Shown: piece after piece, positions 48,494 through 59,187 of the stretch | Numbering within the stretch: the stretch's first letter is position 1 | Layout: every line of letters starts with the position of its first letter | Assembly (NCBI GenBank): GCA_000828975.1 | Contig: AP014683.1 | Location: forward strand, 1,631,700 to 1,695,699 | DNA from: Burkholderiales bacterium GJ-E10 | Lineage (GTDB): Bacteria > Pseudomonadota > Gammaproteobacteria > Burkholderiales > Burkholderiaceae_F | DNA: 64,000 nt | Direction: 5' to 3' | The notes under the pieces: model-generated | What the model saw: only the letters and a program-made list of their open reading frames with translations | What the model was told of the DNA's origin: nothing | The model's database searches: none | Position numbers and translations under genes: made by a program

Positions 48494-50833
48494 TCAGAAT
48501 CCGGTTCCGATCTGGAACTGGAAACGCTGGGTCATGTCGTACGGCTGCATGTGGAACGGGAAGGCGTAGCTCAGCTTGAGCGGGCCCATGGGCGAAATCC
48601 ACGCGATCCCGATACCCGTCGCGTAGCGCATCTGGGCCAGGGTCACGTTCTGGCCGGGCCCCCAGACGTCGCCGCCGTCGAGGAACATCAGCGCCCGCAG
48701 CGAGCGATCGGCGCCGGGCAACGGCGCCTGCAGTTCCATCGAGCCGGTGAGCATCTTGTTGCCACCGATCGGATTGCCGTTCGGATCCCGCGGACCTAAG
48801 GTCCCCCAGAGGTAGCCGCGGACGCTACCGATGCCGCCGGCATAGAAGTTCTTGAACAACGGGAACTCCTTGCCGTTGTAGGCATTGCCGTATCCGCTCT
48901 GACCGTCGAACGCGAGGGTGAAATCGTCCGGCAGCGGCAGATAGTCCTGGATCTGGTAGGTCGCCTTGTAGTACTGCAGATTGAGCAGCGGCGTACCGGC
49001 TTCCATCGACAGGTTCTGGTAGGTTCCACTGGTCGGAATCATTGCGCTGTCGCGATGGTCCCGCGCCCACCCGAGCGTGGCGATCATGCCGAGCGCCGCG
49101 TTGCCGTAGCGGTTGACGTAGTCGATGTAGCTGAACGGGCTCGCCGACGTCAGCGTGACGTCGTCCTCCTCGAGGCCCGCCCCCAGGAACACCGTGTCGA
49201 ACTCGGTGAACGGGATGCCGAATCGCTCGGAGAACCCCTTCGATCCGATATCCACCGTCGCCAGGTTCAGGCGCGAAAAATTCGAGTTCTGGATATAGAT
49301 CGAATCCGTGCGGCTGACCCCGTCCTGGGTGAAATACGGATCGGTATGGGTCAGCATGTACGTCCGCGACACGAAACTGGTGTCGAGCTGCAGACTGAGC
49401 GAATGCCCGGTGCCGAAGATGTCCTGCTGGGTGTACGAACCCGAAAGCACCAGGTGCTCCGCGCTGCTGTACCCGGCGCCGGCGGAGATCGAGCCCATGG
49501 GCTTCTCGTTGACGTTGTAGTTGACGTCGATCTGGTCGTGCGTCGCCGGCACCGCCGGCGTGTCGACGGTCACCTTGTCGAAGTAGCCGAGCCGGTCGAT
49601 CCGGTCCCGCGACAGGCGCACCTTGTCCGAGTCGTACCACGCCGACTCGAACTGCCGGATTTCGCGCCGGATCACCTCGTCGCGCGTATGCGTGTTGCCG
49701 CTGATGTTGACGTGGCGGACGTAGGCCCGGCGCCCGGGATCGATGAGGAAGGTGAACGCCACCAGTCGCTTCGCCTTGTTCGCCTCGGGAATCGGCGTGG
49801 CGGTCGCGAACGCGTAACCCAGCTCGCTCAGCCGGTCGGTCATCCGCTTGGCGATCGCCGTCATCTTCCCGCCGTTGTAGATGTCCCCCGCCTTGACGTC
49901 GATCATCTTGCGGAACTCGGAATCGAGTCCCAGCGTTTCCCCGGCCAGGCCCACCTTCGACAGGCGATAGCGCTCGCCCTCGGAGACGTTGATGGTGATG
50001 TAGATGTTCTTCTTGTCCGGGCTGATCGTGACCTGGGTCGATTCGATGCTGAAATCGAGATAGCCCCGCGCAAGATAGAAGGACCGCAGCGTCTCTTCGT
50101 CGGCCTGCAGCTTCTGGCGCGCGTATTTGTCGTGGTTCGAATACCAGGTGAACCACGTCGGCGTCGAAAGCTTCATCTGCTTGAGCAGTTCTTCCGACGA
50201 AAACGCATGGTTGCCCGTGAACTGGATCGCCCGGATGCGCGCCATCGAGCCCTCGTCGATCTGGATCCGGACGTTGACGCGATTGCGCTCCACCGGGGTC
50301 ACGGTCGTCGCGATGTGGACGCCGTACAGCCCCTTGGTGAGGTACTGCATCTTGAGTTCCTGCACCGCGCGGTCGAGCAGCGAACGGTCGTAGACCCGCC
50401 CCGCCGTGAAGCCCACTTCCTTGAGCGACTTCTTCACCGCATCCTTGTCGAACTCCTTCATGCCGCTGAGTTCGACCTTTGCGATCGCCGGACGCTCCTC
50501 GAGGTCGACGATCAGGACGTTGCCTTCCGCCTCCAGGCGGATGTCCTTGAACAACCCGGTATGGTAGAGCGCGTGGATCGCGGCGATGCCCTTCGCCGGC
50601 GTATAGCGGTCGCCGACGTGGATCGGCAGATAGCTGAAGACCGTTCCGGTCTCGGTGCGCTGCACGCCCTCGACGCGGATGTCCCGCACGACGAAGTCCT
50701 GGGATTCCTGCGCCAGCGCGCTGCCGCCCACCGCCGCCAAGGCTGCCAGCACTGCGGCGCGCATGACCGTCGCATGCAAACGCGCAGCCTGCGGGCGGCG
50801 CGCACCGCCCGATGTTTCTACATTCCGACGCAT
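48494..50833 (-). CDS. bamA: Outer membrane protein assembly factor BamA
   Basis: About 779 residues, normal length. Signal peptide (VMRAAVLAALAAVGGSALAQ), five POTRA domains at about 45-425 beginning FVVRDIRVEGVQRTETGTVF, and the 16-strand Omp85 barrel. Barrel motif GSVRGYLWGTLGPRD (the RGF/VRGF-type lid lock) is present and the last strand ends in Phe (RFQFQIGTGF), the usual C-terminal signal. Inserts beta-barrel proteins into the outer membrane. Confidence 0.97.
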   Translation of the reverse strand: MRRNVETSGGARRPQAARLHATVMRAAVLAALAAVGGSALAQESQDFVVRDIRVEGVQRTETGTVFSYLPIHVGDRYTPAKGIAAIHALYHTGLFKDIRLEAEGNVLIVDLEERPAIAKVELSGMKEFDKDAVKKSLKEVGFTAGRVYDRSLLDRAVQELKMQYLTKGLYGVHIATTVTPVERNRVNVRIQIDEGSMARIRAIQFTGNHAFSSEELLKQMKLSTPTWFTWYSNHDKYARQKLQADEETLRSFYLARGYLDFSIESTQVTISPDKKNIYITINVSEGERYRLSKVGLAGETLGLDSEFRKMIDVKAGDIYNGGKMTAIAKRMTDRLSELGYAFATATPIPEANKAKRLVAFTFLIDPGRRAYVRHVNISGNTHTRDEVIRREIRQFESAWYDSDKVRLSRDRIDRLGYFDKVTVDTPAVPATHDQIDVNYNVNEKPMGSISAGAGYSSAEHLVLSGSYTQQDIFGTGHSLSLQLDTSFVSRTYMLTHTDPYFTQDGVSRTDSIYIQNSNFSRLNLATVDIGSKGFSERFGIPFTEFDTVFLGAGLEEDDVTLTSASPFSYIDYVNRYGNAALGMIATLGWARDHRDSAMIPTSGTYQNLSMEAGTPLLNLQYYKATYQIQDYLPLPDDFTLAFDGQSGYGNAYNGKEFPLFKNFYAGGIGSVRGYLWGTLGPRDPNGNPIGGNKMLTGSMELQAPLPGADRSLRALMFLDGGDVWGPGQNVTLAQMRYATGIGIAWISPMGPLKLSYAFPFHMQPYDMTQRFQFQIGTGF

Positions 50834-50882
50834 GGAAAAAGGATTCGCGAAGCCAGTTTCGATTCTTGTGTGCCCGCGCGCT

Positions 50883-52226
50883 TCAGGAAAGCAAACGCAT
50901 CACATCGTTGTATAGGGCAAGCAAGGTCAGCAGGACCAGTATGCCGACGCCCGCACGCTGCGCCATCTCCATCGCGCGTGCCGACGGCGGCTTTCCCCTC
51001 ACCACCTCGATCGCATAGTACAGCAAGTGCCCTCCGTCCAGAATCGGAATCGGCAGCAGGTTGAGCACACCCAGGCTGATCGAAACCAGGGCGAGAAAGC
51101 CCATGTACGCCTCGATTCCGATGCGCGCCGTCTTGCCGGCGGCGTCGGCGATGCTCACCGGCCCGGAAAGATTCCGCCAGGACGCCTTGCCGACGATCAT
51201 CCGGCCCACCATCCGCAGGGAAAACACCGAGGTCTCCCAGGTCTGGTCGGCGGCCCGGGCCAAGGCCGCGACGGGCCCGTAGCGCACCCGCTGCCATTGC
51301 GAAAAATCGATCCCGACCCGCCCGATCGCCTTGCCGCCCGGGATCGCGACCGTCCCCGGCACGATGGCCACCGTACGACGCACGCCGTCGTGCAGGATTT
51401 CCCAGGTCTGCCGTTTCCCGGCGGCGGGCCGGACCGCGAGGCCGACCTCCGAGGCCGTCCGGATGGCAGCGCCGTCGATGGTCAGGATCCGGTCGCCCAC
51501 GGCAATTCCCGCCCGCTCTGCCGGATCGCCGGGCAGCAGGCCCCGCACCACCGGCGCCCCCGCGCCGCGCACGATGCCCAGCCGGTCGAACCACGCCGCG
51601 TCGACGTCGCCCGCCCCCTGGGTCGAAAGATCGAGCGTCGCCACCCGCTCGGCGCCGCCGATCCCCCGCACCCGCAACCGGACCACGCCATCGGAGACCG
51701 CATCGTCCAGCACATCCCAGCGCAGTTCGTTCCAGGAACGAACTGCCCGCTCGTTGCACGCCAGGACGAGATCGCCATCGCGCAGCCCGGCTTCGGCCGC
51801 CGGACTGCCGGCCGGCGCCGGCCCGAGGATCGGCAGCGGCTCCCAGGTGCCGGCCATGTGCAGGATCCAGTACAGCAGCACCGCGAACAGCAGGTTCGCC
51901 GCCGGCCCGGCGGCCACGATTGCCGCCCGCTTGGCGACGTGCTGGCGGGAAAACGAGCGCGGCAGCTCGGCCGGCGCGATCGGCAGGCAGTCCGGATCGC
52001 GCTCGTCGAGCATCTTCACGTACCCGCCGAACGGAACCTGCGAGATCACCCACTCGGTGCGGTCGGGACCGGAAACCCGCCGCAGCAGCGGCTTGCCGAA
52101 CCCGACCGAGAACCGCAGCACCTTCACGCCGACGAAGCGCGCCACCGAGTAGTGGCCCAGCTCGTGGACCACGATGAGGAGCCCCAGCGCGACGACGAAC
52201 GCCGCGATGGTGATCAGGAAGTCCAT
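50883..52226 (-). CDS. rseP: Site-2 protease RseP
   Basis: Inner-membrane zinc metalloprotease that cuts RseA and other anti-sigma factors to release the envelope stress sigma factor. About 447 residues. Zinc site HELGH in [14 protein letters not shown], second motif [10 protein letters not shown] with the third ligand, two PDZ domains in the periplasmic part ([40 protein letters not shown]). ATG at 52226 overlaps the dxr stop by 13 bases. Confidence 0.95.
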   Translation of the reverse strand: MDFLITIAAFVVALGLLIVVHELGHYSVARFVGVKVLRFSVGFGKPLLRRVSGPDRTEWVISQVPFGGYVKMLDERDPDCLPIAPAELPRSFSRQHVAKRAAIVAAGPAANLLFAVLLYWILHMAGTWEPLPILGPAPAGSPAAEAGLRDGDLVLACNERAVRSWNELRWDVLDDAVSDGVVRLRVRGIGGAERVATLDLSTQGAGDVDAAWFDRLGIVRGAGAPVVRGLLPGDPAERAGIAVGDRILTIDGAAIRTASEVGLAVRPAAGKRQTWEILHDGVRRTVAIVPGTVAIPGGKAIGRVGIDFSQWQRVRYGPVAALARAADQTWETSVFSLRMVGRMIVGKASWRNLSGPVSIADAAGKTARIGIEAYMGFLALVSISLGVLNLLPIPILDGGHLLYYAIEVVRGKPPSARAMEMAQRAGVGILVLLTLLALYNDVMRLLS

Positions 52227-53428
52227 GCGCCTCCGCGCACCGCCTTCTCGGCAACGCTGCGCGCCCAGGCATCGATCTCCAGCACCTCCTCGACCGAGGC
52301 CGGCGCTGCCGCCTGCAACGCATCGAGGGTGCATTCGATCGTGGCGGCGATGCCCAGGAACGACAGGCGGCGCTCCAGGAACGCGTTCACCGCCACCTCG
52401 TTGGCGGCGTTGAGCGTGATGCTCGCCGCCGGCCCGGCGGCCAAGGCACGATAGGCCAGCCCCAGGCAGGGAAACCGTTCGAGATCCGGCGCCTCGAACT
52501 GCAGCGCGCCAAGGCGCAGGAAATCGAGGCGGGGCGAGCCGCTCTCGATCCGCTCCGGATATCCCAGGCAGTACGCGATGGGGGTGCGCATGTCGGGCGT
52601 TCCCAATTGCGCGAGCACCGAGCCGTCGCCGAATTCCACCATCGAGTGGATCACGCTCTGGGGGTGGACGACGACGTCGATGCGATCGCGCCCGAACCCG
52701 AAGAGCCAACTCGCCTCGATGACCTCGAGGCCCTTGTTCATCAAGGTTGCCGAATCGACCGAGATCTTGCGGCCCATGCTCCAGTTGGGATGCGCGCAGG
52801 CTTCCTCCGGCGTGATGCCGGCAAAGTCGCGCCGTTGCCGGAAGGGTCCGCCCGAGGCGGTGAGGATGAGGCGGCGAACCGCGGCAGAACCCTCGGCGGA
52901 GCCATTGGCCGACACGGCCCCGGCGAGGCATTGGTGGATCGCATTGTGTTCGCTGTCCACCGGCAGCAGCGTCGCGCCGCCGGTCCGTACCGCATCGAGC
53001 AGCAGCGCACCGGCGCAGACCACCGATTCCTTGTTTGCGAGCAGCAGCCGCTTCCCGGCCCGCGCAGCGGCGATCGAGGGCAGCAGACCGGCCGCGCCGA
53101 CGATCGCGGCAACGACGATCTGCGCATCTTCGCACTGCGCCGCCTCGACCAGCGCGCCCGGGCCGCTGCGGACCTCCACGGCGCCATCGGCCAGACCGGC
53201 CGCGCGCAGCGCATCCCGCAGCGCACCCTCGCGCGCCGCATCACCGATGACCGCCAGCCGGGGGCGGAAGCGCACGCACAACCGCGCCAGTTCATCGACG
53301 CGCGACTGGGCTGTGAGCGCGATGACGCGGAACCGGTCGGGATGGCGGGCGATCACGTCGAGCGTGCTCGCGCCGATCGATCCGGTCGCGCCGAGAATGC
53401 TTACCCCTTGGGAAGGTGCGTGTTGCAT
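52214..53428 (-). CDS. dxr: 1-deoxy-D-xylulose-5-phosphate reductoisomerase
   Basis: First committed step of the MEP isoprenoid pathway: DXP to MEP using NADPH. About 404 residues. NADPH-binding [15 protein letters not shown], metal-binding [11 protein letters not shown], substrate loop [27 protein letters not shown] and [11 protein letters not shown]. Feeds uppS and ubiA through isoprenyl diphosphates. It is the target of fosmidomycin, and an Fsr-like transporter lies at 39.6-40.9 kb. Confidence 0.97.
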   Translation of the reverse strand: MQHAPSQGVSILGATGSIGASTLDVIARHPDRFRVIALTAQSRVDELARLCVRFRPRLAVIGDAAREGALRDALRAAGLADGAVEVRSGPGALVEAAQCEDAQIVVAAIVGAAGLLPSIAAARAGKRLLLANKESVVCAGALLLDAVRTGGATLLPVDSEHNAIHQCLAGAVSANGSAEGSAAVRRLILTASGGPFRQRRDFAGITPEEACAHPNWSMGRKISVDSATLMNKGLEVIEASWLFGFGRDRIDVVVHPQSVIHSMVEFGDGSVLAQLGTPDMRTPIAYCLGYPERIESGSPRLDFLRLGALQFEAPDLERFPCLGLAYRALAAGPAASITLNAANEVAVNAFLERRLSFLGIAATIECTLDALQAAAPASVEEVLEIDAWARSVAEKAVRGGAWTS

Positions 53429-53444
53429 GGAAATTCGGGTCCTG

Positions 53445-54293
53445 TCAGGAAACGGGCATCAGCCACCACTGTGCGAAGACGGCGAGCGCAACCGCCGGCA
53501 GCGTCGCGTCGATCCGGTCCCAGACTCCGCCATGGCCGGGAAGGATCGTACCGCTGTCCTTGACCCCCGCCTGCCGCTTGACGAGGCTCTCGAACAGATC
53601 GCCGACGACGCTCAACGCAACGAATACCACCAGGAGGGCGGTCCCGCCGACCGGCGCCGCCCGCAGGAGCGCCACCGGCCAGAGATCCGCGCCCGGTGAC
53701 GACAGCCGCAACGCCCAGGCGCACAACGCGACCGCCACCACGGCACCGCCCACGCCCTCCCAGGTCTTCCCGGGACTGATCCGCGAGGCGAGCTTATGTC
53801 TGCCGATTGACCGGCCGGTGAAATATGCGGCGGCATCGGCCAGCCAGACCAGCACGAGCACCGAAAGCGTCCAGCCGGCCCCCTGGTGCAACAGCCGCGC
53901 CACGCACAGCCACGCCGCACCGCCCAGCGCGAACGCCGCGCCGATCGAAACCGCCGGCGGGATCCGGATCGCACGCTCCGCCGGCCGCCCTTGCGCCGCG
54001 ACCAGCACCGCCGCGATCGCGAACCAGAGCGCCACGGCACCGCCCGCGACCGCGGCGAGCGCCGCCGGCGCAGGCCGGAATCCCATGCGGTCCAGCGACC
54101 AGGCGGCCACCGCCGCGATCGCCGCCGCCGCCGCCGCCATCGGCGTGCCGACGCCCGCCAGCCGCAACCATTCGAAGAGCGCGACCCCGAGAAACACCGC
54201 CGCGGCCGCCACCAGCCAGGGAGCGCCGAGCACGCCCAGCAGCGTCACGCCGGCGAGCAGCACGGCCGCCGTATAGATGCGGGTTTTCAGCAT
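53445..54293 (-). CDS. cdsA: Phosphatidate cytidylyltransferase CdsA
   Basis: Makes CDP-diacylglycerol, the precursor of all phospholipids. About 282 residues with around eight hydrophobic helices. The family signature is present: [20 protein letters not shown] followed by VWDRID, and SPGKTWEG earlier. Start at 54293 (MLKTRIYTA) overlaps the uppS 3' end by 7 bases. Confidence 0.95.
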   Translation of the reverse strand: MLKTRIYTAAVLLAGVTLLGVLGAPWLVAAAAVFLGVALFEWLRLAGVGTPMAAAAAAIAAVAAWSLDRMGFRPAPAALAAVAGGAVALWFAIAAVLVAAQGRPAERAIRIPPAVSIGAAFALGGAAWLCVARLLHQGAGWTLSVLVLVWLADAAAYFTGRSIGRHKLASRISPGKTWEGVGGAVVAVALCAWALRLSSPGADLWPVALLRAAPVGGTALLVVFVALSVVGDLFESLVKRQAGVKDSGTILPGHGGVWDRIDATLPAVALAVFAQWWLMPVS

Positions 54294-55057
54294 CGCGCGC
54301 CGCCCGGACCCCGAACCTGCTCGCTCGTCCGTCCGAAGCGGCGCTCGCGCCCCGCATACCAGGCCAGCGCCCGGGAAAACGCCTCGGCACCGAAATCGGG
54401 CCACAGCGCCTCGGTGAAGTAGATCTCGGCGTAGGCCAGTTGCCACAGAAGAAAGTTGCTGATGCGCTGCTCGCCGCTGGTGCGGATCAGCAGATCCGGG
54501 TCAGGAGCAAAGGACAACGCCAGGTGTTGCGCAAACGATGCCTCGTCCGGCAGGACCCCCGTCTCGCGGCATGCCTGGGCAAGTTTGGATGCCGCCTGCA
54601 CGATGTCCCATCGGCCGCTGTAGCTGGCGCAGATCGTCAGATGCAGCCGGGTTCCCGCGTCCCCCAGCACTGCCGTGCGATCCTGGGCGCTGCGGATGAG
54701 TTCGCGCAGCTTCGGCTCGAACGTGTCGATCTGGCCCACGACGTGCAGCCGCACGCCGTTGCGGATCAAGCCGTCGATCTCCTTCTGCAAGGAACTCATG
54801 AAGAGGCGCATCAGCACCGAAACCTCTTCCGCGGGCCGGGCCCAGTTCTCGGAGCTGAACGCGAAGAGGGTCAGGTATTCCACCCCGTGCGCGATCGACG
54901 CCTCGATGACCGCGCGCACCGACTCCACGCCGCGGGAGTGCCCGGCGACGCGCGGCAGAAAGCGTGCCTTGGCCCAGCGCCCATTGCCATCCATGATGAT
55001 GGCAACATGGCGCGGAACCGCCACGCCCGAAGAGACGGGATGCCGATCCGCCGTCAT
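54287..55057 (-). CDS. uppS: Undecaprenyl diphosphate synthase UppS
   Basis: cis-prenyltransferase that builds the C55 lipid carrier from FPP and IPP. About 256 residues. [16 protein letters not shown] (catalytic Asp), [22 protein letters not shown], and [20 protein letters not shown] with [12 protein letters not shown]. The product is recycled by UppP at 33.8-34.6 kb. It follows frr after about 60 bases. Confidence 0.97.
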   Translation of the reverse strand: MTADRHPVSSGVAVPRHVAIIMDGNGRWAKARFLPRVAGHSRGVESVRAVIEASIAHGVEYLTLFAFSSENWARPAEEVSVLMRLFMSSLQKEIDGLIRNGVRLHVVGQIDTFEPKLRELIRSAQDRTAVLGDAGTRLHLTICASYSGRWDIVQAASKLAQACRETGVLPDEASFAQHLALSFAPDPDLLIRTSGEQRISNFLLWQLAYAEIYFTEALWPDFGAEAFSRALAWYAGRERRFGRTSEQVRGPGGARC

Positions 55058-55118
55058 CGGACCAACCGGGCCAAAACCGGAGCGACCGGATCGGCCGCAT
55101 CGACAAATTGCGCGGCCA

Positions 55119-55679
55119 TCAGACCGTCATGATCTCTTTTTCTTTTTCCGCGACGAGGCGGTCGACGTCGGCGACGAAGCGATCGGTCAGCTTCTGGATG
55201 TCGTCCTGCGCCCGCCGCTCCTCGTCCTCGGAAATTTCCTTCTTCTTGAGCAGTTCCTTCAGATGCTGATTGGCGTCGCGTCGCAGATTGCGGACGGCAA
55301 CCCGCGCATCCTCTCCCTCGCCCTTGACCACCTTGGCCAGATCGCGGCGTCGCTCCTCGGTGAGCGCCGGCATGGGAACGCGCAACAGGTCGCCCTGCGC
55401 GGCGGGGTTCAATCCGAGGTCCGATTCGCGGATCGCCTTCTCGATCGCCGAGAGCATTTTCTTCTCCCACGGCTGCACGCTGAGGGTGCGCGCGTCGAGC
55501 AGACCGACGTTGGCCACCTGGGTGATCGGAACCATCGATCCGTAGTAGTCCACCTGCACGTGGTCGAGAATGCCGGTGTGTGCGCGTCCCGTCCGCACCT
55601 TTGCCAGGTCCGTCTTCAATGCCTCGATCGACTTGAGCATGCGGCTCTCGGTCGTCGTTCGAATTTCCGCGATGGTCAT
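55119..55679 (-). CDS. frr: Ribosome recycling factor
   Basis: Splits post-termination ribosomes together with EF-G and IF3. 186 residues, normal length. Typical segments: [54 protein letters not shown] and [16 protein letters not shown]; the C-terminus is a Lys/Glu-rich helix. It follows pyrH after 20 bases. Confidence 0.97.
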   Translation of the reverse strand: MTIAEIRTTTESRMLKSIEALKTDLAKVRTGRAHTGILDHVQVDYYGSMVPITQVANVGLLDARTLSVQPWEKKMLSAIEKAIRESDLGLNPAAQGDLLRVPMPALTEERRRDLAKVVKGEGEDARVAVRNLRRDANQHLKELLKKKEISEDEERRAQDDIQKLTDRFVADVDRLVAEKEKEIMTV

Positions 55680-55699
55680 GGAGTCTTCCCCGCTGCTGT

Positions 55700-56410
55700 T
55701 TATGCGTGTACCAAAGTACCTTCATCTTCGCCGTTGACCGCGCGCATCAGCGCACCCGGCCGCGAGATGTTGAACACCCGGATCGGCAGCCGCTGGTCAC
55801 GGCACAAGGCAAACGCCGTCGCATCCATGATGCGCAGGTCGCGCGTCAAGGCATCGTCGAACGTGATGCTCGCGTACCGCACGGCGCCCGGATCCTTGCG
55901 GGGGTCGGCCGAATACACGCCGTCGACCTTGGTCGCCTTGAAGACGACCTCCGCTCCGATCTCCGAACCGCGCAGCGCCGCCGCGGTATCCGTGGTGAAG
56001 AACGGATTTCCGGTCCCGGCGGCGAAAATCACGATCTTGCCTTCCTCGAGATAGCGCATCGCCTTCGGGCGGATGTACGGCTCGACCACCTGCTCGACAT
56101 GGAGCGCCGATTGCACCCGCGCCTCCATCCCGGCATGACGCATGGCATCCTGCAACGCCATCGCGTTCATGATCGTCGCCATCATCCCCATGTAATCCGC
56201 CGTGGCGCGATCCATCCCCGCGGCGCCTAGCGCGACGCCGCGGAAGATGTTGCCGCCGCCGATGACGATGGCGACCTGCACGCCCATGCGCTGCACGTCG
56301 CCGATGTCGCGGACCATGGTTTCGATGGTATTGCGGTTGATGCCGAATGCGTCCTCGCCCATCAGGGCTTCACCCGACAACTTGAGCAAGATCCTCCGAT
56401 ACATGGCCAT
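55700..56410 (-). CDS. pyrH: UMP kinase PyrH
   Basis: Phosphorylates UMP to UDP, specific for prokaryotes and controlled by GTP and UTP. 236 residues. [43 protein letters not shown], and [20 protein letters not shown] are present. Start at 56410 (MAMYRR) has GGAAGGG upstream; a second Met two codons on (56404) is possible. Tsf stop is 17 bases upstream. Confidence 0.97.
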   Translation of the reverse strand: MAMYRRILLKLSGEALMGEDAFGINRNTIETMVRDIGDVQRMGVQVAIVIGGGNIFRGVALGAAGMDRATADYMGMMATIMNAMALQDAMRHAGMEARVQSALHVEQVVEPYIRPKAMRYLEEGKIVIFAAGTGNPFFTTDTAAALRGSEIGAEVVFKATKVDGVYSADPRKDPGAVRYASITFDDALTRDLRIMDATAFALCRDQRLPIRVFNISRPGALMRAVNGEDEGTLVHA

Positions 56411-56427
56411 GGTGCCGCGCCCTTCCG

Positions 56428-57333
<906 letters not shown>

Positions 57334-57399
57334 TTCTTTCTCTCCAATACGCGAAAGGGGCATCCCTGCCCCTTTCACCATCCATCAAAAATCCGGGGC

Positions 57400-58158
<759 letters not shown>

Positions 58159-58281
58159 GATCGACTTCTCCAAGGTTGGGTCTGACGCAACTGCCAAAAA
58201 ACCGGAAAGCACCTTGGCGGCAGCGCGCGCATTTACGAAACGTTCGAAGCATCTCCCGAACCCAGGATGCCCGCGGGGCGA

Positions 58282-58297
58282 ATTTTCCCGGGAAAAT
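58282..58297. promoter_or_regulatory. 16-bp perfect palindrome at the start of the rpsB leader
   Basis: ATTTTCCCGGGAAAAT, symmetrical over all 16 bases. With transcription from the -10 box at 58312-58317 it would fall about 8-23 bases into the rpsB-tsf message and could form a 5' hairpin, or act as a protein-binding site between rpsB and map. It is AT-richer than its surroundings. Confidence 0.5.
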
Positions 58298-58311
58298 CGG
58301 TAGAGCTTTGT

Positions 58312-58317
58312 ATTATA
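58312..58317 (-). promoter_or_regulatory. -10 box of the rpsB-tsf promoter
   Basis: A perfect TATAAT on the minus strand about 150 bases before the rpsB start. No consensus -35 is visible. Predicted transcription start is near 58305, giving a leader of roughly 147 bases. The divergent map gene begins at 58345, so its promoter must lie in the same 186-base space. Confidence 0.6.
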
Positions 58318-58344
58318 TCGGTTCTTGGAAACGACACCCCCTTC

Positions 58345-59187
58345 ATGCCCCCGACCATCAAATCCCCTGCCGAAATCGAAGCCATGCGCGTCGCCTGCCG
58401 CCTGGCGGCCGAAGTCCTCGATTTCATCGCCCCCCACGTCGCCCCCGGCGTGACGACCGAGCATCTGGACAAGCTCTGCCACGACTACATGGTCGATGTG
58501 CAGGGCTGCATTCCTGCGCCCCTGCACTACGCGCCCAAGGGCTACGCCCCCTACCCCAAGTCGATCTGCACCTCGGTCAACCACCAGGTCTGCCACGGCA
58601 TCCCCGGGCCGCGCGTGCTCAAGAACGGTGACATCGTCAATCTCGACATCACCGTGATCAAGGACGGCTGGCATGGCGACACCAGCCGCATGTTCACGGT
58701 CGGGGAACCCTCGATCGCGGCGCGGCGGCTATGCGAAGTCACCTATGAATGCATGTGGCGCGGCATTCTCGCGGTACGCCCTGGCGGCCACCTGGGCGAC
58801 ATCGGTGCGGCCATCCAGACCCATGCCGAGCGCAACGGCTATTCGGTGGTGCGGGAGTTCTGCGGGCACGGCATCGGCCGGCGGTTCCACGAGGACCCGC
58901 AAGTCCTGCACTACGGCCGACCCGGGACCCTCGACAGGCTCTTTCCGGGCATGACGTTCACGATCGAACCGATGATCAACGCCGGCCGGCGCGAGATCCG
59001 CGAGCTCGGCGACGGCTGGACCATCGTCACCAAGGACCACAGCCTTTCCGCGCAATGGGAGCATACGATCCTCGTCACCGAGACGGGGGTCGAGGTCCTG
59101 ACCCTGTCGGCCCAGGCGCCCCCGCCCCCGGCTTTTGCCCAGGAAGCGATCGCCGCCCGCTCCCCGGCCGTCACCCCCGCGCCATGA
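58345..59187 (+). CDS. map: Type I methionine aminopeptidase
   Basis: Removes the N-terminal Met from new proteins. About 280 residues. Metal ligands: Asp in [19 protein letters not shown] (two Asp), His in [11 protein letters not shown], Glu in [10 protein letters not shown] and Glu in [11 protein letters not shown]. Start at 58345 ([15 protein letters not shown]). An Ala/Pro-rich C-terminal tail of about 20 residues is unusual but harmless. The stop overlaps glnD in ATGA. Confidence 0.97.
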   Translation: MPPTIKSPAEIEAMRVACRLAAEVLDFIAPHVAPGVTTEHLDKLCHDYMVDVQGCIPAPLHYAPKGYAPYPKSICTSVNHQVCHGIPGPRVLKNGDIVNLDITVIKDGWHGDTSRMFTVGEPSIAARRLCEVTYECMWRGILAVRPGGHLGDIGAAIQTHAERNGYSVVREFCGHGIGRRFHEDPQVLHYGRPGTLDRLFPGMTFTIEPMINAGRREIRELGDGWTIVTKDHSLSAQWEHTILVTETGVEVLTLSAQAPPPPAFAQEAIAARSPAVTPAP

